A stretch of 64,000 nucleotides of DNA from Gonatopus flavifemur (taxonomy: Eukaryota; Arthropoda; Insecta; Hymenoptera; Dryinidae). The position numbers and the translations under genes are program-made. The stretch covers positions 11,610,501 through 11,674,500 of the forward strand of contig JAFFJZ010000009.1 of NCBI GenBank assembly GCA_018340375.1, read 5' to 3'. Position 1 is the first letter of the stretch; each line of letters opens with the position of its first letter. Shown here piece after piece: positions 11,680 through 23,535 of the stretch. A model generated the notes under the pieces. That model saw only the letters and a list, made by a program, of their open reading frames with translations, made no database searches and was not told the origin of the DNA.

Positions 11680-11985
11680 TCGTATGTGATGGTATCTAGC
11701 GTGAGTTTGGTAGCGGTGACTTTCATCATTATTGGAACGCACTGTACCAAGGGAAAAAAATTGATTTCAACAGGAAAATCAGCATATTGCGGGTACTTTG
11801 GCTTGAGGAAATGTTTATACATGTAATGTTGGATACTAGGAACAGTAGTGTATAGGTTAATTGATACAATCCAAGATTATATCACAAAGTTAACGATTAT
11901 TTATTCAACGAAAGAAGGGGAATGAGGGAGGCAGCCGGAGGTTTCGTCTACATTGGATGGCCAAGAATTTTTGTAAAATTGTCCA

Positions 11986-12970
11986 AATGCATTTTGATCA
12001 AAGATCATAACCTAAGCGAACATTCGAAAGGCGTTTCATCAATTATCGCGACTGTTAACTAATGTTTATTAACAATTGAAACGGGAGAAAGCACAGTAAT
12101 CCGAGTTTTTCTCGAAGATTGCCTGTAAAAACTGCCGTGGAATTTTTGTAAATTTTTCCGAATGCATTTCGATCAAAGATTATAACCCTAGCAAACATTC
12201 AAGACACTTTTCATCAATTATCGCGATCGTCAAGTAATGTTTATTAACAATTCAAACGGGAGGGATTCGGATATTCCAAGTCTTCCTCGAAGATTGCTTG
12301 TAGAAACTGCCGTGGAATTTTTGTGAATTTTTGCAAATGCATTTTTATCGAAGATTATAACCCTAGCAAACATTCGAGACACTTTTTATCAATTATCGCG
12401 AACGTCAACTAATGTTTATTGACAATTGAACCGGGAGGAATTCGGATATTCCAAGTCTTTCTCGAAGATTGCCTGTAAAAACTGCCGTGGAATTTTTGTA
12501 GATTTTTCCGAAGGCATTTTTATCGAAGATTATAACCCTCGCAAACATTCGAAAACTTCTCATCAATTATCGCGATCGTTAACAGATATTTATTAACAAA
12601 TCAAACGGGAGGAATTCGGATATACCATGTTTTTCTCGAAGATTGCCTGTAAAAAGTGCCGTGGAATTTTTTTAAATTTTTCCAAATGCATTTTTATCAG
12701 AGATTATAACCCTAGCAAACATTCCAGACACTTTTCATCCATTGTCGCGATCGTCAAGTAATGTTTATTAACTATTGAAACGGGAGGAATTCTGATATTC
12801 CAAGTCTTCCTCGAAGATTGCTTGTAGAAACTGCAGTGGAATTTTTGTAAATTTTTCCAAATGCATTTTAACGAAGATTATAACCCTAGCAAACATTCAA
12901 GACACTTTTCATCAATTATCGCGATCGTTAACCGATATTCATCAACCATTCGAACAGGAGGGATGCGGAT
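11986..12970 (-). repeat. 175-bp satellite array, left arm (about 5.5 units)
   Basis: Units contain AACTGCCGTGGAATTTTTGT, GATTATAACCCTAGCAAACA and ATCAATTATCGCGATCG, in the orientation opposite to 12971-18480. The switch occurs near 12965-12985. Confidence 0.9.
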
Positions 12971-15900
12971 TTGAATATGTCCGAGTGCCTTGAATGTTTG
13001 CTAGGGTTATAATCTTTGATCAAAATGCACTTGGGAAAATTTACAAAAATTCCACGGCAGTTTCTACGAGCAATCTCCGAGGAAGACTTGGAATATCCGA
13101 ATTCCTGCCGTTTGAATTGTTAATAAATATTAGTTAACGATCGCGATAATTGATGGAGAGTGTCTTGAATCTTTGCTAGGGTTATAATCTTCGATAAACA
13201 TGCATGCGGAAAGATTTACAAAAATTCCACGGCAGTTTCTACAGGCAATCTTCGAGGATCACTTGACATATCGGTACTTTTCGCGTTCATTTGTTAATAA
13301 ATATTGGTTAACGATCGCGATAATTGATGAAAAGTGGCTTGAATGTTTGTTTGGGTTATAATCTTTGATAAACATTCATATGGAGAAATTTACAAAAATT
13401 CCACGGCAGTTTCTACAAGCAATCTTCGAGGAAGCCTTGGAATATCCGAATTCCTGCCGTTTGAAATGTTAATAAATATTAGTTAACGATCGTGATAATT
13501 AACAAAAGTGTCTTGAATGTTTGCTAGGGTTATAATCTTCGATGAAAATGCATTTGGAAGGATTCACAAAAATTCCACTGCGGTTTCTACAGACAATCTT
13601 CCAGAAAGACTTGGAATATCCGAATTCCTCCCGTTTCAATTGTTGATAAACATCACTTGACGATCGCGATAATTGATGAAAAGTGTCTCGGATGTTCGCT
13701 CGGGTTATGATCTTTGATAAAAATGCATTTGGGGAAATTGACAAAAATTCTATGGCAGTTTTTACAGGCAATCTCCGAGAAAAACATGGCATATCCGAAT
13801 TCCTCCCGTCCGATTTGTTGATAAATATTTGTTAACAATCGCCATAATTGATGAAAAGTGTGTTGAATGTTTGCGAGGGTTTTGATCTTCGATAAAAATG
13901 CATTTGGAAGAATTTACAAAAATTCCATTGCGGTTTCTACAGACAATCTTCGAGAAAGACTTGGAATATCCGAATTCCCCCCGTTTCAATTGTCAATGGA
14001 CATGACTTGACGATCGCGATAATTGATGGAGAGTCTCTTGGATGTTTGCTAGGGTTATAATCTTTGATAAACATGCATTCGGAAAAATTTAAGGGAATTC
14101 CACGGCGGTTTCTACCGGCAATCTTCGAGGATCACTTGGCATATCGGTATTTTTCCCGTTCATTTGTTAATAAATATTAGTTAACGATCGCGATAGTTGA
14201 TGGAAAGTGTCTTGGATGTTCCCTAGGGTTATAATCTTTGATAAAAATGCATTTGGAAAAATTTACAAAAATTCCACGGCAGTTTCTACAGGCAATCTTC
14301 GAGGATCACTTGGCATATCGGCATTTTCCCCGTTCATTTGTTAATAAATAATAGTTAACGATCGCGATAGAGAATCTTCGATAAACATGCATTTGAAAAA
14401 ATTTACAAAAATTCCACGGCAGTTTTTACAGGCAATCTTCGAGAAAGACTTGGAATATCTGAACTCCTCCCGTTCGAATTGTTAATTAACATCACTTGAC
14501 GATTGCGAGAATTGATGAAAGGTGTCTCGGATGTTTGCTTGGGTGAGAATCTTCGATAAACATGCATTTGAAAAAATTTACAAAAATTCCACGGCAGTTT
14601 TCACAGGCAATCTTCGAGAAAGACTTGGAATATCCGAATTCCTCCCGTTTGAATTGTTAATTAACATTACTTGACGATCGCGATAATTGATAAGAGGTGT
14701 CTCGAATGTTTGCTAGGGTTATAATCTTTGATAAACATGCATTCGGGGAAATCAACAAAATTTCCACGGCAGTTCCTCCAGGCAATCTTGGAGGATCACT
14801 TGGCATATCGGTATTTTTCCCGTTCATTTGTTAATAAATATTAGTTAACGATCGCGAAGATTGATGGAAAGTGTCTGGAATGTTTGCTAGGGTTATAATC
14901 TTCGATGAACATGCATTTGAAAAATTTACAGAAATTCCACGGCAGTTTTTACAGGCAATCTTCGAGAAAGACTTGGAATATTCGAATTCCTCCCGTTTCA
15001 TTTGTTGATAAATATTAGTTAACCATTGCGATAATTGATAAAAAGTGTCTCGAATGTTTGCTAGGGTCATAATTAGTGGTGTGCGAACCTTGAATTTTTC
15101 AGTCGAGCCGAACCCCAACCGAACTTCAAATATATTTCCCAAATCGAACCGAACTTCAAATATATCTTTCAAATCGAACCGAACCGAACCGAACTTTGAA
15201 AAGTCGAACCGAACTCGAACTGAACTCGAACTGAACTCCAAATGTATTTTTCAAGTCGAACCGAACCCGAACCGAACGTTGAAAAGTCTAACCGAACTCG
15301 AACCGAACTCCAAATTTTCCCAGTCGAACGGAACCGAACTCCAAATATATTTTTCAAGTTGAACGGAACTTTGCAATTCCGAACCTACTTCCAACTTCCA
15401 AAACGTCTAATCGCAAGGCCAAAACTAAATTAGAAATACATTTATGAAAACAGAATCCATCATGAATTCATTTTTTAAAGTGACGTTTCATATGCAGCAT
15501 GTTGCAGTAATAAAACAGTCTACCCTTGTAGCACCGAAAGTACGTAAAACATTTTGAGAATGTTTATTAAACGTTTGGGTAATTCAGAAACGTTCGGAGA
15601 ATATTCTATGAGTCAATTCAAAATTGAGTGCAGATAAATTTTTTTCTGTTTCCAAATGTTCAATTGCAGCGACTAGTATTTGAATATTGATAAAATGGTT
15701 GCAAAATTGAGGCGAGTAACAAAGAACACTCCAATTCTTCAATAAATCACAGAAAAGTGTCCATAGTGTAACAGAGTGGTTTTTTATGTGAGTTCCACAT
15801 ATCCCACGTTCGAAGTTCGAACCGAACCGAACAGTAGGAGTTCGGTTCGGTTCGGTCGAGATTCGAACGGTTCGCAAACCCCTAGTTATAATCTTAGATG

Positions 15901-18480
15901 AAAATGTACTTGGGAAAATTTACAAAAATTCCACGGAAGTTTTTACAGGCAATCTCCGAGAAAGACTTGGAATACCCGAATTCCTCCCGTTCCCATTGTT
16001 AATGAACATTACTTGACGATCGCGATAATTGATGAAAGGTGTCTTGAATGTTTGCTGGGGTTATAATCTTTGATAAAAATGCACTTGGAAAAATTGACAA
16101 AAATTCCACGGTAGTTTCTACAAGTAATCTTCGAGAAAGCCTTAGGAATACCCGAATTCCTCCCGTTTCAATAGTTAATAAACATTACTTGACGATGGCG
16201 ATAATGGATGAAAAGTGTCTGGAATGTTTGCTAGGGTTATAATGTTTGATGAACATGCATTTGAAAAATTTACAAAAATTTCACGGAAGTTTTTACAGGC
16301 AATCTCCGAGGAAGACTTGGAATACCCGAATTCCTCCCGTTTCCATTGTTCATAAACATTACTTGACGATCGCGATAATTGATGAAAGGTGTCTTGAATG
16401 TTTGCTAGGGTTATAATCTTTGATAAAAATGCACTTGGAAAAATTTACAAAAATTCCACGGCAGTTTCTACAAGTAATCTTTGAGAAAGACTTGGGAATA
16501 CCCGAATCCCCCCCGTTTCAATTGTCAATGAACATTACTTGACGATCGCGATAATTGATGGAAAGTGCCTCCGATGTTTGCTAGGGTTATAATCTTTGAT
16601 AAACATGCATTCGGGAAGATTTACAAAAATCCCACGGCAGTTTCTACAGGCAATCTTCGAGGATTACTTGGCATATCGGTATTTTTCCCGTTCAATTGTT
16701 AATAAATATTAGTTAACGATCGCGATAATTGATGAAAAGTGTCTGGTATGTTTACTAGGGTTATAATATCTGATAAAAATGCATTTGGGAAGAGATACAA
16801 GAATTCCACGGCAGTTTTTACGAGCAATCTTCGAGAAAGACTTGGAATATCCGAATTCCCCTCGTTTGAATTGTTGATAAATATCCGTTAACGATCGCGA
16901 TAATTCATGAAAAGTGTCTTGGATGTTTTTTTGGGTTATAATCTTTGATAAACATGCATTTGGAAAAATTCACAAAAATTCCACGGCAGTTTTTACAGGC
17001 AATCTTCGAGAAAGACTTGGAATATTCGAATTCCTCCCGTTTGAATTGTTAATTAACATTACTTGACGATTGCGATAATTGATGAAAAGTGTCTTGGATG
17101 TTTGCTTGGGTTATAATCTTCGATAAACATGCATTCGGGAAAATCTACAAAAATTCCACGGCAGTTTTTATAGGTAATCTTCGAGAAAAACATGGAATAT
17201 CCGAATTCCTCACGTTTCAATTGTTAATAAACATTACTTGACGATCGCGATAATTGATAAAAGGTGTCTCGAATGTTTGCTAGGGTTATAATCTTTGATG
17301 AAAATGCATTTGAAAAAATTTACAAAAATTCCACGGCAGTTTTTATAGGTAATCTTCGAGAAAAACATGGAATATCCGAATTCCTCACGTTTCAATTGTT
17401 AATAAACATTACTTGACGATCGCGATAATTGATAAAAGGTGTCTCGAATGTTTGCTAGGGTTATAATCTTTGATGAAAATGCATTTGGAAAAATTCACAA
17501 AAATTCCACGGCAGTTTTTACAGGCAATCTCCGAGAAAAACATGGCATATCCGAATTCCTCCCGTCCGATTTGTTGATCAATATTTGTTAACAATCGCCA
17601 TAATTGATGAAAAGTGTGTTGAATGTTCGCTAGGGTTTTAATCTTCGATAAAAATGCATTTGGAAGAATTTACAAAAACTCCATTGCGGTTTCTACAGAC
17701 AATCTTCGAGAAAGACTTGGAATATCCGAATTCCCCCCGTTTCAATTGTCAATGGACATGACTTGACGATCGCGATAATTGATGGAGAGTCTCTTGGATG
17801 TTTGCTAGGGTTATAATCTCTGATAAACATGCATTCGGGAAAATTTAAGGGAATAGTTAACGATCGCGATGATTGATGGAAAGTGTTTCGGATGTTTGCT
17901 AAGGTTATAATCTTCGATAAAAATGCATTTGGAAAAATTCACAAAAATTCCACGGCAGTTTTTACAAGCAATCTTCGAGAAAGACTTGGAATATCTGAAT
18001 TCCCCTCGTTTGAATTGTTAATACACAATGCTTGACGATCGCGATAATTGATAAAAAGTGTCTCGGATGTTTGCTTGGGTGAGAATCTTCGATAAACATG
18101 CATTTGAAAAAATTTACAAAAATTCCACGGCAGTTTCTACAAGCAATCTTCGAGAAAGACTTGGAATATCCGAATCCCTCCCGTTTGAATTGTTAATAAA
18201 CATTACTTGACGATCGCGATAATTGATGAAAAGTGTCTTGAATGTTTGCTAGGGTTATAATCTTTGATCGAAATGCACTTGGAAAAATTTACATAAATTC
18301 CACGGCAGTTTTTACAGGCAATCTTCGAGAAAAACTCGGATTACTGTGCTTTCTCCCGTTTCAATTGTTTATAAATTGTAATAAACATTAGTTAACAGTC
18401 GCGATAATCGATGAAACGCCTCTCGAATGTTCGCTTAGGTTATGATCTTTGATCAAAATGCATTTGGACAATTTTACAAA
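12971..18480 (+). repeat. 175-bp satellite array, right arm (about 27 units)
   Basis: Successive CTAGGGTTATAATC motifs fall about 175 bp apart (13001, 13176, 13350 and onward). Units differ by scattered substitutions and small indels. One is interrupted by the 811-bp element at 15074-15884, and another is shortened near 17846-17857. Two neighbouring units around 17150-17460 are nearly identical, which indicates local amplification. Short ORFs across the array are repeat artefacts. Confidence 0.92.
15074..15884. mobile_element. hAT-like MITE with 8-bp target duplication
   Basis: The element begins TAGTGGTGTGCGAACC and ends GGTTCGCAAACCCCTA, imperfect 16-bp inverted repeats. It is flanked by GTCATAAT (15066-15073) and GTTATAAT (15885-15892), an 8-bp target duplication with one difference, which is the hAT signature. 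The interruption falls exactly within a satellite monomer. Internally, 15100-15370 and 15815-15870 are rich in GAACCGAAC-type short repeats on opposite strands. There is no transposase, so it is non-autonomous. Confidence 0.85.
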
Positions 18481-18760
18481 AATTCTTGGCCATCCAATGT
18501 AGACGAAACCTCCGGCTGCCTCCCTCACTCCCCTTCTTTCGTTGAATAAATAATCGTTAACTTTGTGATATAATCTTGGATTGTATCAATTAACCAATAC
18601 ACTACTGTTCCTAGTATCCAACATTACATGTATAAACATTTCCTCAAGCCCAAGTACCCGCAATATGCTGATTTCCCTGTTGAAATCAATTTTTTCCCCT
18701 TGGCACAGTTCGTTCCAATAATGATGAAAGTCACCGCTAGCAAACTCACCGCTAGATACC

Positions 18761-19018
18761 ATGACATCTCTCAAACCAATGAAATCTGAATTGGCTTCTG
18801 AAGTCAAGAGAATTCTCAATGGTTTCCGAACACCATTTGCTGCATCAAGGGCAATGGGTCGTCCCACTGAACAATGGGATGATCTATCAGTCTATCATAT
18901 TCGGGCTCTATTGGAACCCGAAACAAGGGAACGTTGGGAGCATCTCCAAACAGGAGCCAATAGACAGAAAAACATCCCTCCATTTTACCTCCACATGCTC
19001 GCTTGTCGTACTTGCTGA
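18761..19018 (+). pseudogene. BEL/Pao retrotransposon gag fragment
   Basis: An 85-codon frame contains AMGRPTEQWDDLSVYHIRAL and PETRERWEHL. In BEL/Pao gags a conserved segment reads approximately ALG-P---WD-LLV-----L---TR--WE, so this is a small piece of such a gag. Nothing of protease or reverse transcriptase follows, and the C-terminal residues no longer resemble the family. It abuts the right end of the foldback structure, so it may be what the foldback inserted into. Confidence 0.6.
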
Positions 19019-20403
19019 TTAGGTTCAATCATACACTGAGAAAATAAAAAGAGAGGAATTCATATGAAAGTGCACAAGTTTTACATCTTCTAAGGGAATT
19101 TTCGACGTGGTGCGAAAAAAATTGTGAATTTCATATTCCGAAGAGAATTCAAAGACCACACCGTGAACATTACATCTTCGAGAGACAACCCAGGAAATTG
19201 AAAGCAGCCACAATAAATATTACATTCTCAGTATGCAACATAGAAAATTCAACGTAGATCCAAGAAAGTTTACATTTTTCGCAGACATCACTTTGTTCAA
19301 TGCGAATAGCAGGGAAAATGTACTATTTGCTTCGTCAGAATGTAAACTTGACATTATTCTGTGAGGGACAATGCATCGAGAATTCGGCAATCAATGCTTC
19401 CATGAATGATATAAATTGAAACTATTTTCTGAATACATTCTGCTAAAAATTCCCAATTGTGACGTAACCACCCTTTTTCCACATATTTTTCTTCCCCTCT
19501 CCCACGATTATCATGCATTGAGTCTTTCCCCGATGTTCATGTCGAGGAACGAGTCGATGCATGATATGCATAAGAATATACATAAGCATCTCCAACCTTT
19601 ACAAAAAAAACTCCATTGTTTCAAAGTAAGATAGACCGGACCCTGAGAAAATACTTTTTCGAGATCCGATTGCCTACATGTGTCGCCTACAAGTGACCTT
19701 TTTTTTGGTCGACCCTCAAACACCGGCAGGAAACCTGCAGTTGCGGAATGCACATAAAAAAAGAGGTACTACTCGTGGAGAACAGTACTGACCAACATCG
19801 TTGCCAACTATTTTTCGAGTGAGAATTAATTTCAAATATCCTATTTGAATCGCGTTGAAATCCTAACTTCATGAAACTATGTAGATTTTACGAAAGACAG
19901 GTGTACCCCTGTAATGAGGGGATATAACTGCAATAGGGACCTGAATAAAATCGAGTAACTTTTAATGAGCACAAAATCAAGTCTGAAATTAGTTCTCCAT
20001 AGAAAAGTGGCAACAATGTAAAAGAACATGGAACGAAATGTCGAGGCCCCAACAATAAATAACCAGACAAAACCGGACGTACAGATTAGAAATTCCATAC
20101 CCGCATCCTATAAAAAAATTCCGTTGTCTGAAATAACAAGACACATGATATAAGAGAACAACGAATATATTTGATATACAAACGCCAACACTCCTCAACA
20201 TGAACAACAATAATGTTGAATATTGTTAGTTCATATTTAGAAGGTGTATTACAAATGAATTGATTATTATTGTTATTCCCTTTCAAACAGCAATGTGATT
20301 AGATTAAAAAAAAAGGAAAAAAAGGTTATATTTAACAATGAATCTTCAACCATTTAGCGATAAACAACCATGGAGATCCTGAAATATAAAATATTCAAAT
20401 CAT
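19019..20403. other. Non-coding; no feature recognised
   Basis: AT-rich sequence. A CACTGAGAAAAT motif near 19035 and ATTCTGTGAGG near 19355 could be the ends of a small inverted-repeat element, but the arms in between are not convincingly complementary. No credible reading frame. Confidence 0.4.
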
Positions 20404-20781
20404 CCAACAGCCAAATAATAATCAGACTCAGAATCAATAATCTTATCTGAAATTATAAAACGTTCAGCAAATTCTAAGTTTCTTTTTTAATATTTAACAG
20501 TAGAATTAAATTTCTAATAACTTTCGTCATTAAATCCATAACAATATAATGAGAATTCCTTCATAGATTATTAAAACATAGAATAAGTACACACACACGC
20601 ATATATACATATGTATACATGTACCGTGCTTTCTCTCTCGCACCCGCAAGAGTTCGAGGATCCAAGTCGCCCTGCGAAGCGAGGAACCAAGTATCGATAG
20701 TCGAAACTTGGTCCACGCGTACACTTTTCCAGGCGAACGGATATAGAATTCCAAAAAGAAAGATCAGAAACGTCCACCAGC

Positions 20782-21003
20782 ATGGAAAATCAAAGAGGGG
20801 GAAAGCCCTTAAATACAGGGCCCCCAGGGCTAGAAAACACACTCCTTGTGAAAATCTTGTTCAACTATATAGTTGCTCTTGACGACCACATAGGATCAGT
20901 ATTTTTCGAACCAAACTTTTTCTCCAAGTCCCAAGTGACATCCTTAAAAAAAAATTTTGTTCAAGAAATCTCGCGATCGGTAGTCATTGTCCAGTACAAC
21001 CAA
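20782..21003 (+). CDS. Possible exon of an unidentified gene
   Basis: An ATG-initiated frame of about 74 codons (starting MENQRGGKPLNTGPPGLENT) runs into CAAAGTAAGTATT, a strong splice-donor match at 21004. The composition looks protein-like but I recognise no domain. It lies in the segment present in R1 copy 2 and absent from copy 1. The downstream candidate exon at 21357 is not in a compatible phase with this donor, so linking the two is unsupported. Confidence 0.25.
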
Positions 21004-21356
21004 AGTAAGTATTCAGATTCGAAACGTTTTTTTTGTGAAATTGTTATGCGCCCAATCTGTATCGCAAAATCAGAGCGTTGTTCATGGTAAATTCGAGTGA
21101 ATCAATATTTAAAGTGAATTTATCATTAACTAAGTTCTGTGAATTGGTTGAATCTGAGATATTTGAATAGTATCTTCAGATGCGAGCAATTCGCTGCAAT
21201 TCACAAATAACATCTTTTCATTTCGTTTTCCTTTTGTGCTAGTGAAAGTATTAACGAAAATTAAAATTTCAAATTTTCATCTTTCTTATCGGTATCAAGC
21301 TATCGTGGTATTGAGGTTTATTAAATGGAACCCTCTTTTGTTCTTTTTTGGTGCAG

Positions 21357-21761
21357 AACATAGAAACTTTTGATTTAGAGGGCGTAGAGAAAAGGATTAA
21401 GTTGATTCACGACAGGATCGCTAATCGTCGTGTCAACGAGGAAGACGGGCTTCTGTTCCCCTCCGAAAAGGCGCGAAAAAAGTTTGAGAGTAATAAGATC
21501 AAAGACGCCCGCGACCTGGAGTGTTTGGAATTCCAACACAGGGAAATTAACTATCCTTCAAATTTCGGGAAACAAAGGTTCTCTCCTCTTCGCCCTCCTC
21601 CTCCTTGGACGAGAGCAAAGATATCGGAGTATAGGGAAATCGGCAGGAGCACCCTTGGTTCTTTGATTTGTGGGGCGAGAATTCCCTGTAAACTGTTGGC
21701 AGGGAATGTCAACCGATGTATACAGTGTCAACGGATAGTTGACCAAGGCTTGGAACCTTGA
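21357..21761 (+). CDS. Possible terminal exon of an unidentified gene
   Basis: A pyrimidine tract ending GGTGCAG at 21351-21356 resembles a splice acceptor. It is followed by about 134 open codons to a stop at 21761. The first part is charged and helical-looking (for example VEKRIKLIHDRIANRR and KARKKFESNKIKDARDLECL). The last part has a C-x2-C near the end. I do not recognise the protein. It may belong to a retroelement or to a host gene; confidence is low. Confidence 0.25.
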   Translation, partial: NIETFDLEGVEKRIKLIHDRIANRRVNEEDGLLFPSEKARKKFESNKIKDARDLECLEFQHREINYPSNFGKQRFSPLRPPPPWTRAKISEYREIGRSTLGSLICGARIPCKLLAGNVNRCIQCQRIVDQGLEP

Positions 21762-22248
21762 ATATCTTATATGCATATGTGTGTATGAAGAAGTTACCTG
21801 AAATCAAAATCAAAATCGTCAAGTTAAAAGTAGATAAATATTGAAGATGAATGTTCATATCAATAAGGTGAAGAAAAATTGATAAATTTCACCCTTTAAG
21901 ATGAGAATTATTCTCCAACACAGGGTAAATCAAAATCTGCACTTTGTTTTATTTCATTCCTCAATTGACACCAAATCACAATAATACACCTTACAAAGAC
22001 ACAACTTTCATTCAGAAGACACTTGTTCGAAAAAATTTCCACTCCACAGGTCCAGCGATTCCAAATAATCACTTGGATCATTGACTCGACTGAACAGTTC
22101 AGTCTACAAAATTCAATAAAAACCAATACAGTCACTTCGGGGCTGGTAATTTATACCTTCTCCAAGTAACTGAAGGTGACAAAACTATTTCTAAATACCA
22201 CACAAACATCAACACACAAGATTTGGAAACTGAAACTTGCGTTTTCTA

Positions 22249-23535
22249 TCAGGTTGGCAACTAAGTAATTGCGGATTTCACTCATAGATGGTGTCAGTTG
22301 AATTTTTAGGTTTGCAGGCGTAGTACAAATGTAAAACACATCTTGTTATTTAATAGTTGGCAATTCAGCTGTCAATCAGTAACAAAAGTTTTTTGATCGT
22401 TTGCGTAGTTTTCGTTTGGCGTTCGTTGAAAAATGGAAAATCAAAAGGAACATTTTCGTCATATTTTGCTTTTTTATTTCCGCAAAGGGAAAAACGCATC
22501 GCAAGCTCATGAAAAGTTATGTGCCGTTTATGGTGACGAAGCCTTAAAAGAACGGCAGTGTCAAAATTGGTTTGCCAAATTTCGTTCTGGTGATTTTTCA
22601 CTCAAAGATGAAAAACGCTCTGGTCGTCCAGTTGACGTTGATGACGCCCTAATCAAAGCAATAATCGATTCGGATCGTCACAGTACAACACGTGAGATTG
22701 CAGAGAAACTTCATGTATCACATACATGCATTGAAAATGACTTAAAACAACTTGGCTATGTTCAAAAACTCGATACATCGGTTCTTCACGAACTGAAAGA
22801 AACGCATTTAACGCAACGTATTAACATCTGCGATTTGCTAAAGAAACGTGATGAAAATGATCCATTTTTAAAACGACTGATAACTGGCGATGAGAAATGG
22901 GTTGTGTACAACAATATCAAGCGGAAAAAATCGTGGAGCAGGCCAGGTGAACTAACTCGAACAACAGCAAAAGCTGATATTCATGAAAAGAAGGTTTTGT
23001 TATCAGTTTGGTGGGATTACAAAGGAATTGTCTACTTTGAACTCTTACCAGCCAACCGAACGATCAATTCTGATGTCTACATTGAACAACTAACGGAATT
23101 AAACAATACAGTTGAAGAAAAGCGGCCCGAATTGACAAATCGAAAAGGTGTTGTAGTCCATCATGACAATGCAAGGCCACACGTATCTTTGGTCACTCGG
23201 CAAAAATTATTGGAGCTTGGTTGGGATGTTTTGCCACATCCACCATATAGTCCTGACCTTTTACCATCCGATTACTTTTTGTTCCGGTCTTTCCAAAACT
23301 CCTTGAATGGTAAAAATTTCAGTAATGATGATGATGTCAAATCGTACCTGATTCAGTTTTTTGCTAATAAAAACCAGAAGTTTTATGAACGTGAGATTAT
23401 GATGCTGCCTGAAAGATGGCAAAAGGTCATTGATCAAAATGGGCAATACATTACAGAATAAAGTTATTTAGTTCCATGAGAAAAGTGTCTTTGATTTTCT
23501 AACAAAAATCCGCAATTACTTAGTTGCCAACCCAA
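22249..23535 (+). mobile_element. Complete mariner element (D,D34D)
   Basis: The terminal inverted repeats read TCAGGTTGGCAACTAAGTAA and its near-perfect inverse (TTAGTTGCCAACCCAA). TA is duplicated on both sides (22247-22248, 23536-23537). The empty site is visible in R1 copy 1 at about 280-282, so the insertion is younger than the R1 duplication. At 1287 bp with one full transposase ORF it has the standard size of a mariner. The inner TIR motif TAATTGCGG resembles cecropia-type mariners; the subfamily call is inference. Confidence 0.95.
22433..23461 (+). CDS. mariner transposase, intact 342-residue ORF
   Basis: This is the transposase of the surrounding mariner. It would bind the inverted ends through an N-terminal paired helix-turn-helix region, excise the element and insert it at TA. 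The N-terminal half contains a helix-turn-helix with CQNWFAKFRSGDFSLKDEKR, then SGRPVDVDDA. The catalytic residues are all present: Asp in ITGDEKWVVYNN, Asp in VVHHDNARPH, and Asp in YSPDLLPSDYF, with 34 residues between the second and third, the D,D34D hallmark. The ORF is uninterrupted, starts at ATG 184 bp inside the element, and ends 74 bp before the other terminus. Length (342) is typical for the family (about 340-350). It could be active if expressed. Confidence 0.95.
   Translation: MENQKEHFRHILLFYFRKGKNASQAHEKLCAVYGDEALKERQCQNWFAKFRSGDFSLKDEKRSGRPVDVDDALIKAIIDSDRHSTTREIAEKLHVSHTCIENDLKQLGYVQKLDTSVLHELKETHLTQRINICDLLKKRDENDPFLKRLITGDEKWVVYNNIKRKKSWSRPGELTRTTAKADIHEKKVLLSVWWDYKGIVYFELLPANRTINSDVYIEQLTELNNTVEEKRPELTNRKGVVVHHDNARPHVSLVTRQKLLELGWDVLPHPPYSPDLLPSDYFLFRSFQNSLNGKNFSNDDDVKSYLIQFFANKNQKFYEREIMMLPERWQKVIDQNGQYITE

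Larger units (their letters stand above)
11680..18765. mobile_element. 7-kb foldback structure built from a 175-bp satellite
   Basis: The outer arms are inverted copies: 11680-11985 reads inverted at 18480-18765 (for example GATACTAGGAACAGTAGTGT at about 11832-11851 matches 18600-18620 inverted). Inside them lie two head-to-head arrays of the same monomer, 11986-12970 and 12971-18480. This is the plan of foldback transposons such as Drosophila FB, whose inverted repeats are made of tandem units. The extreme ends (ATGGTATCTAGCG and its complement) were located, but no target duplication was recognised and no transposase is inside. The right end abuts a BEL/Pao gag fragment. Confidence 0.75.

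Noticed and set aside
15045..15433. ORFs with Glu-Pro-Asn-Arg-Thr repeats
   Set aside because: Translation of the GAACCGAAC microsatellite of the hAT-like MITE; not a protein.
12971..18480. Regular 175-bp repeats considered as a CRISPR array
   Set aside because: The whole unit is conserved, there are no unique spacers, and the genome is eukaryotic; this is satellite DNA.
19035..19365. Possible MITE with CACTGAGAAAA-like ends
   Set aside because: End motifs are suggestive, but the interiors of the putative arms are not convincingly complementary.
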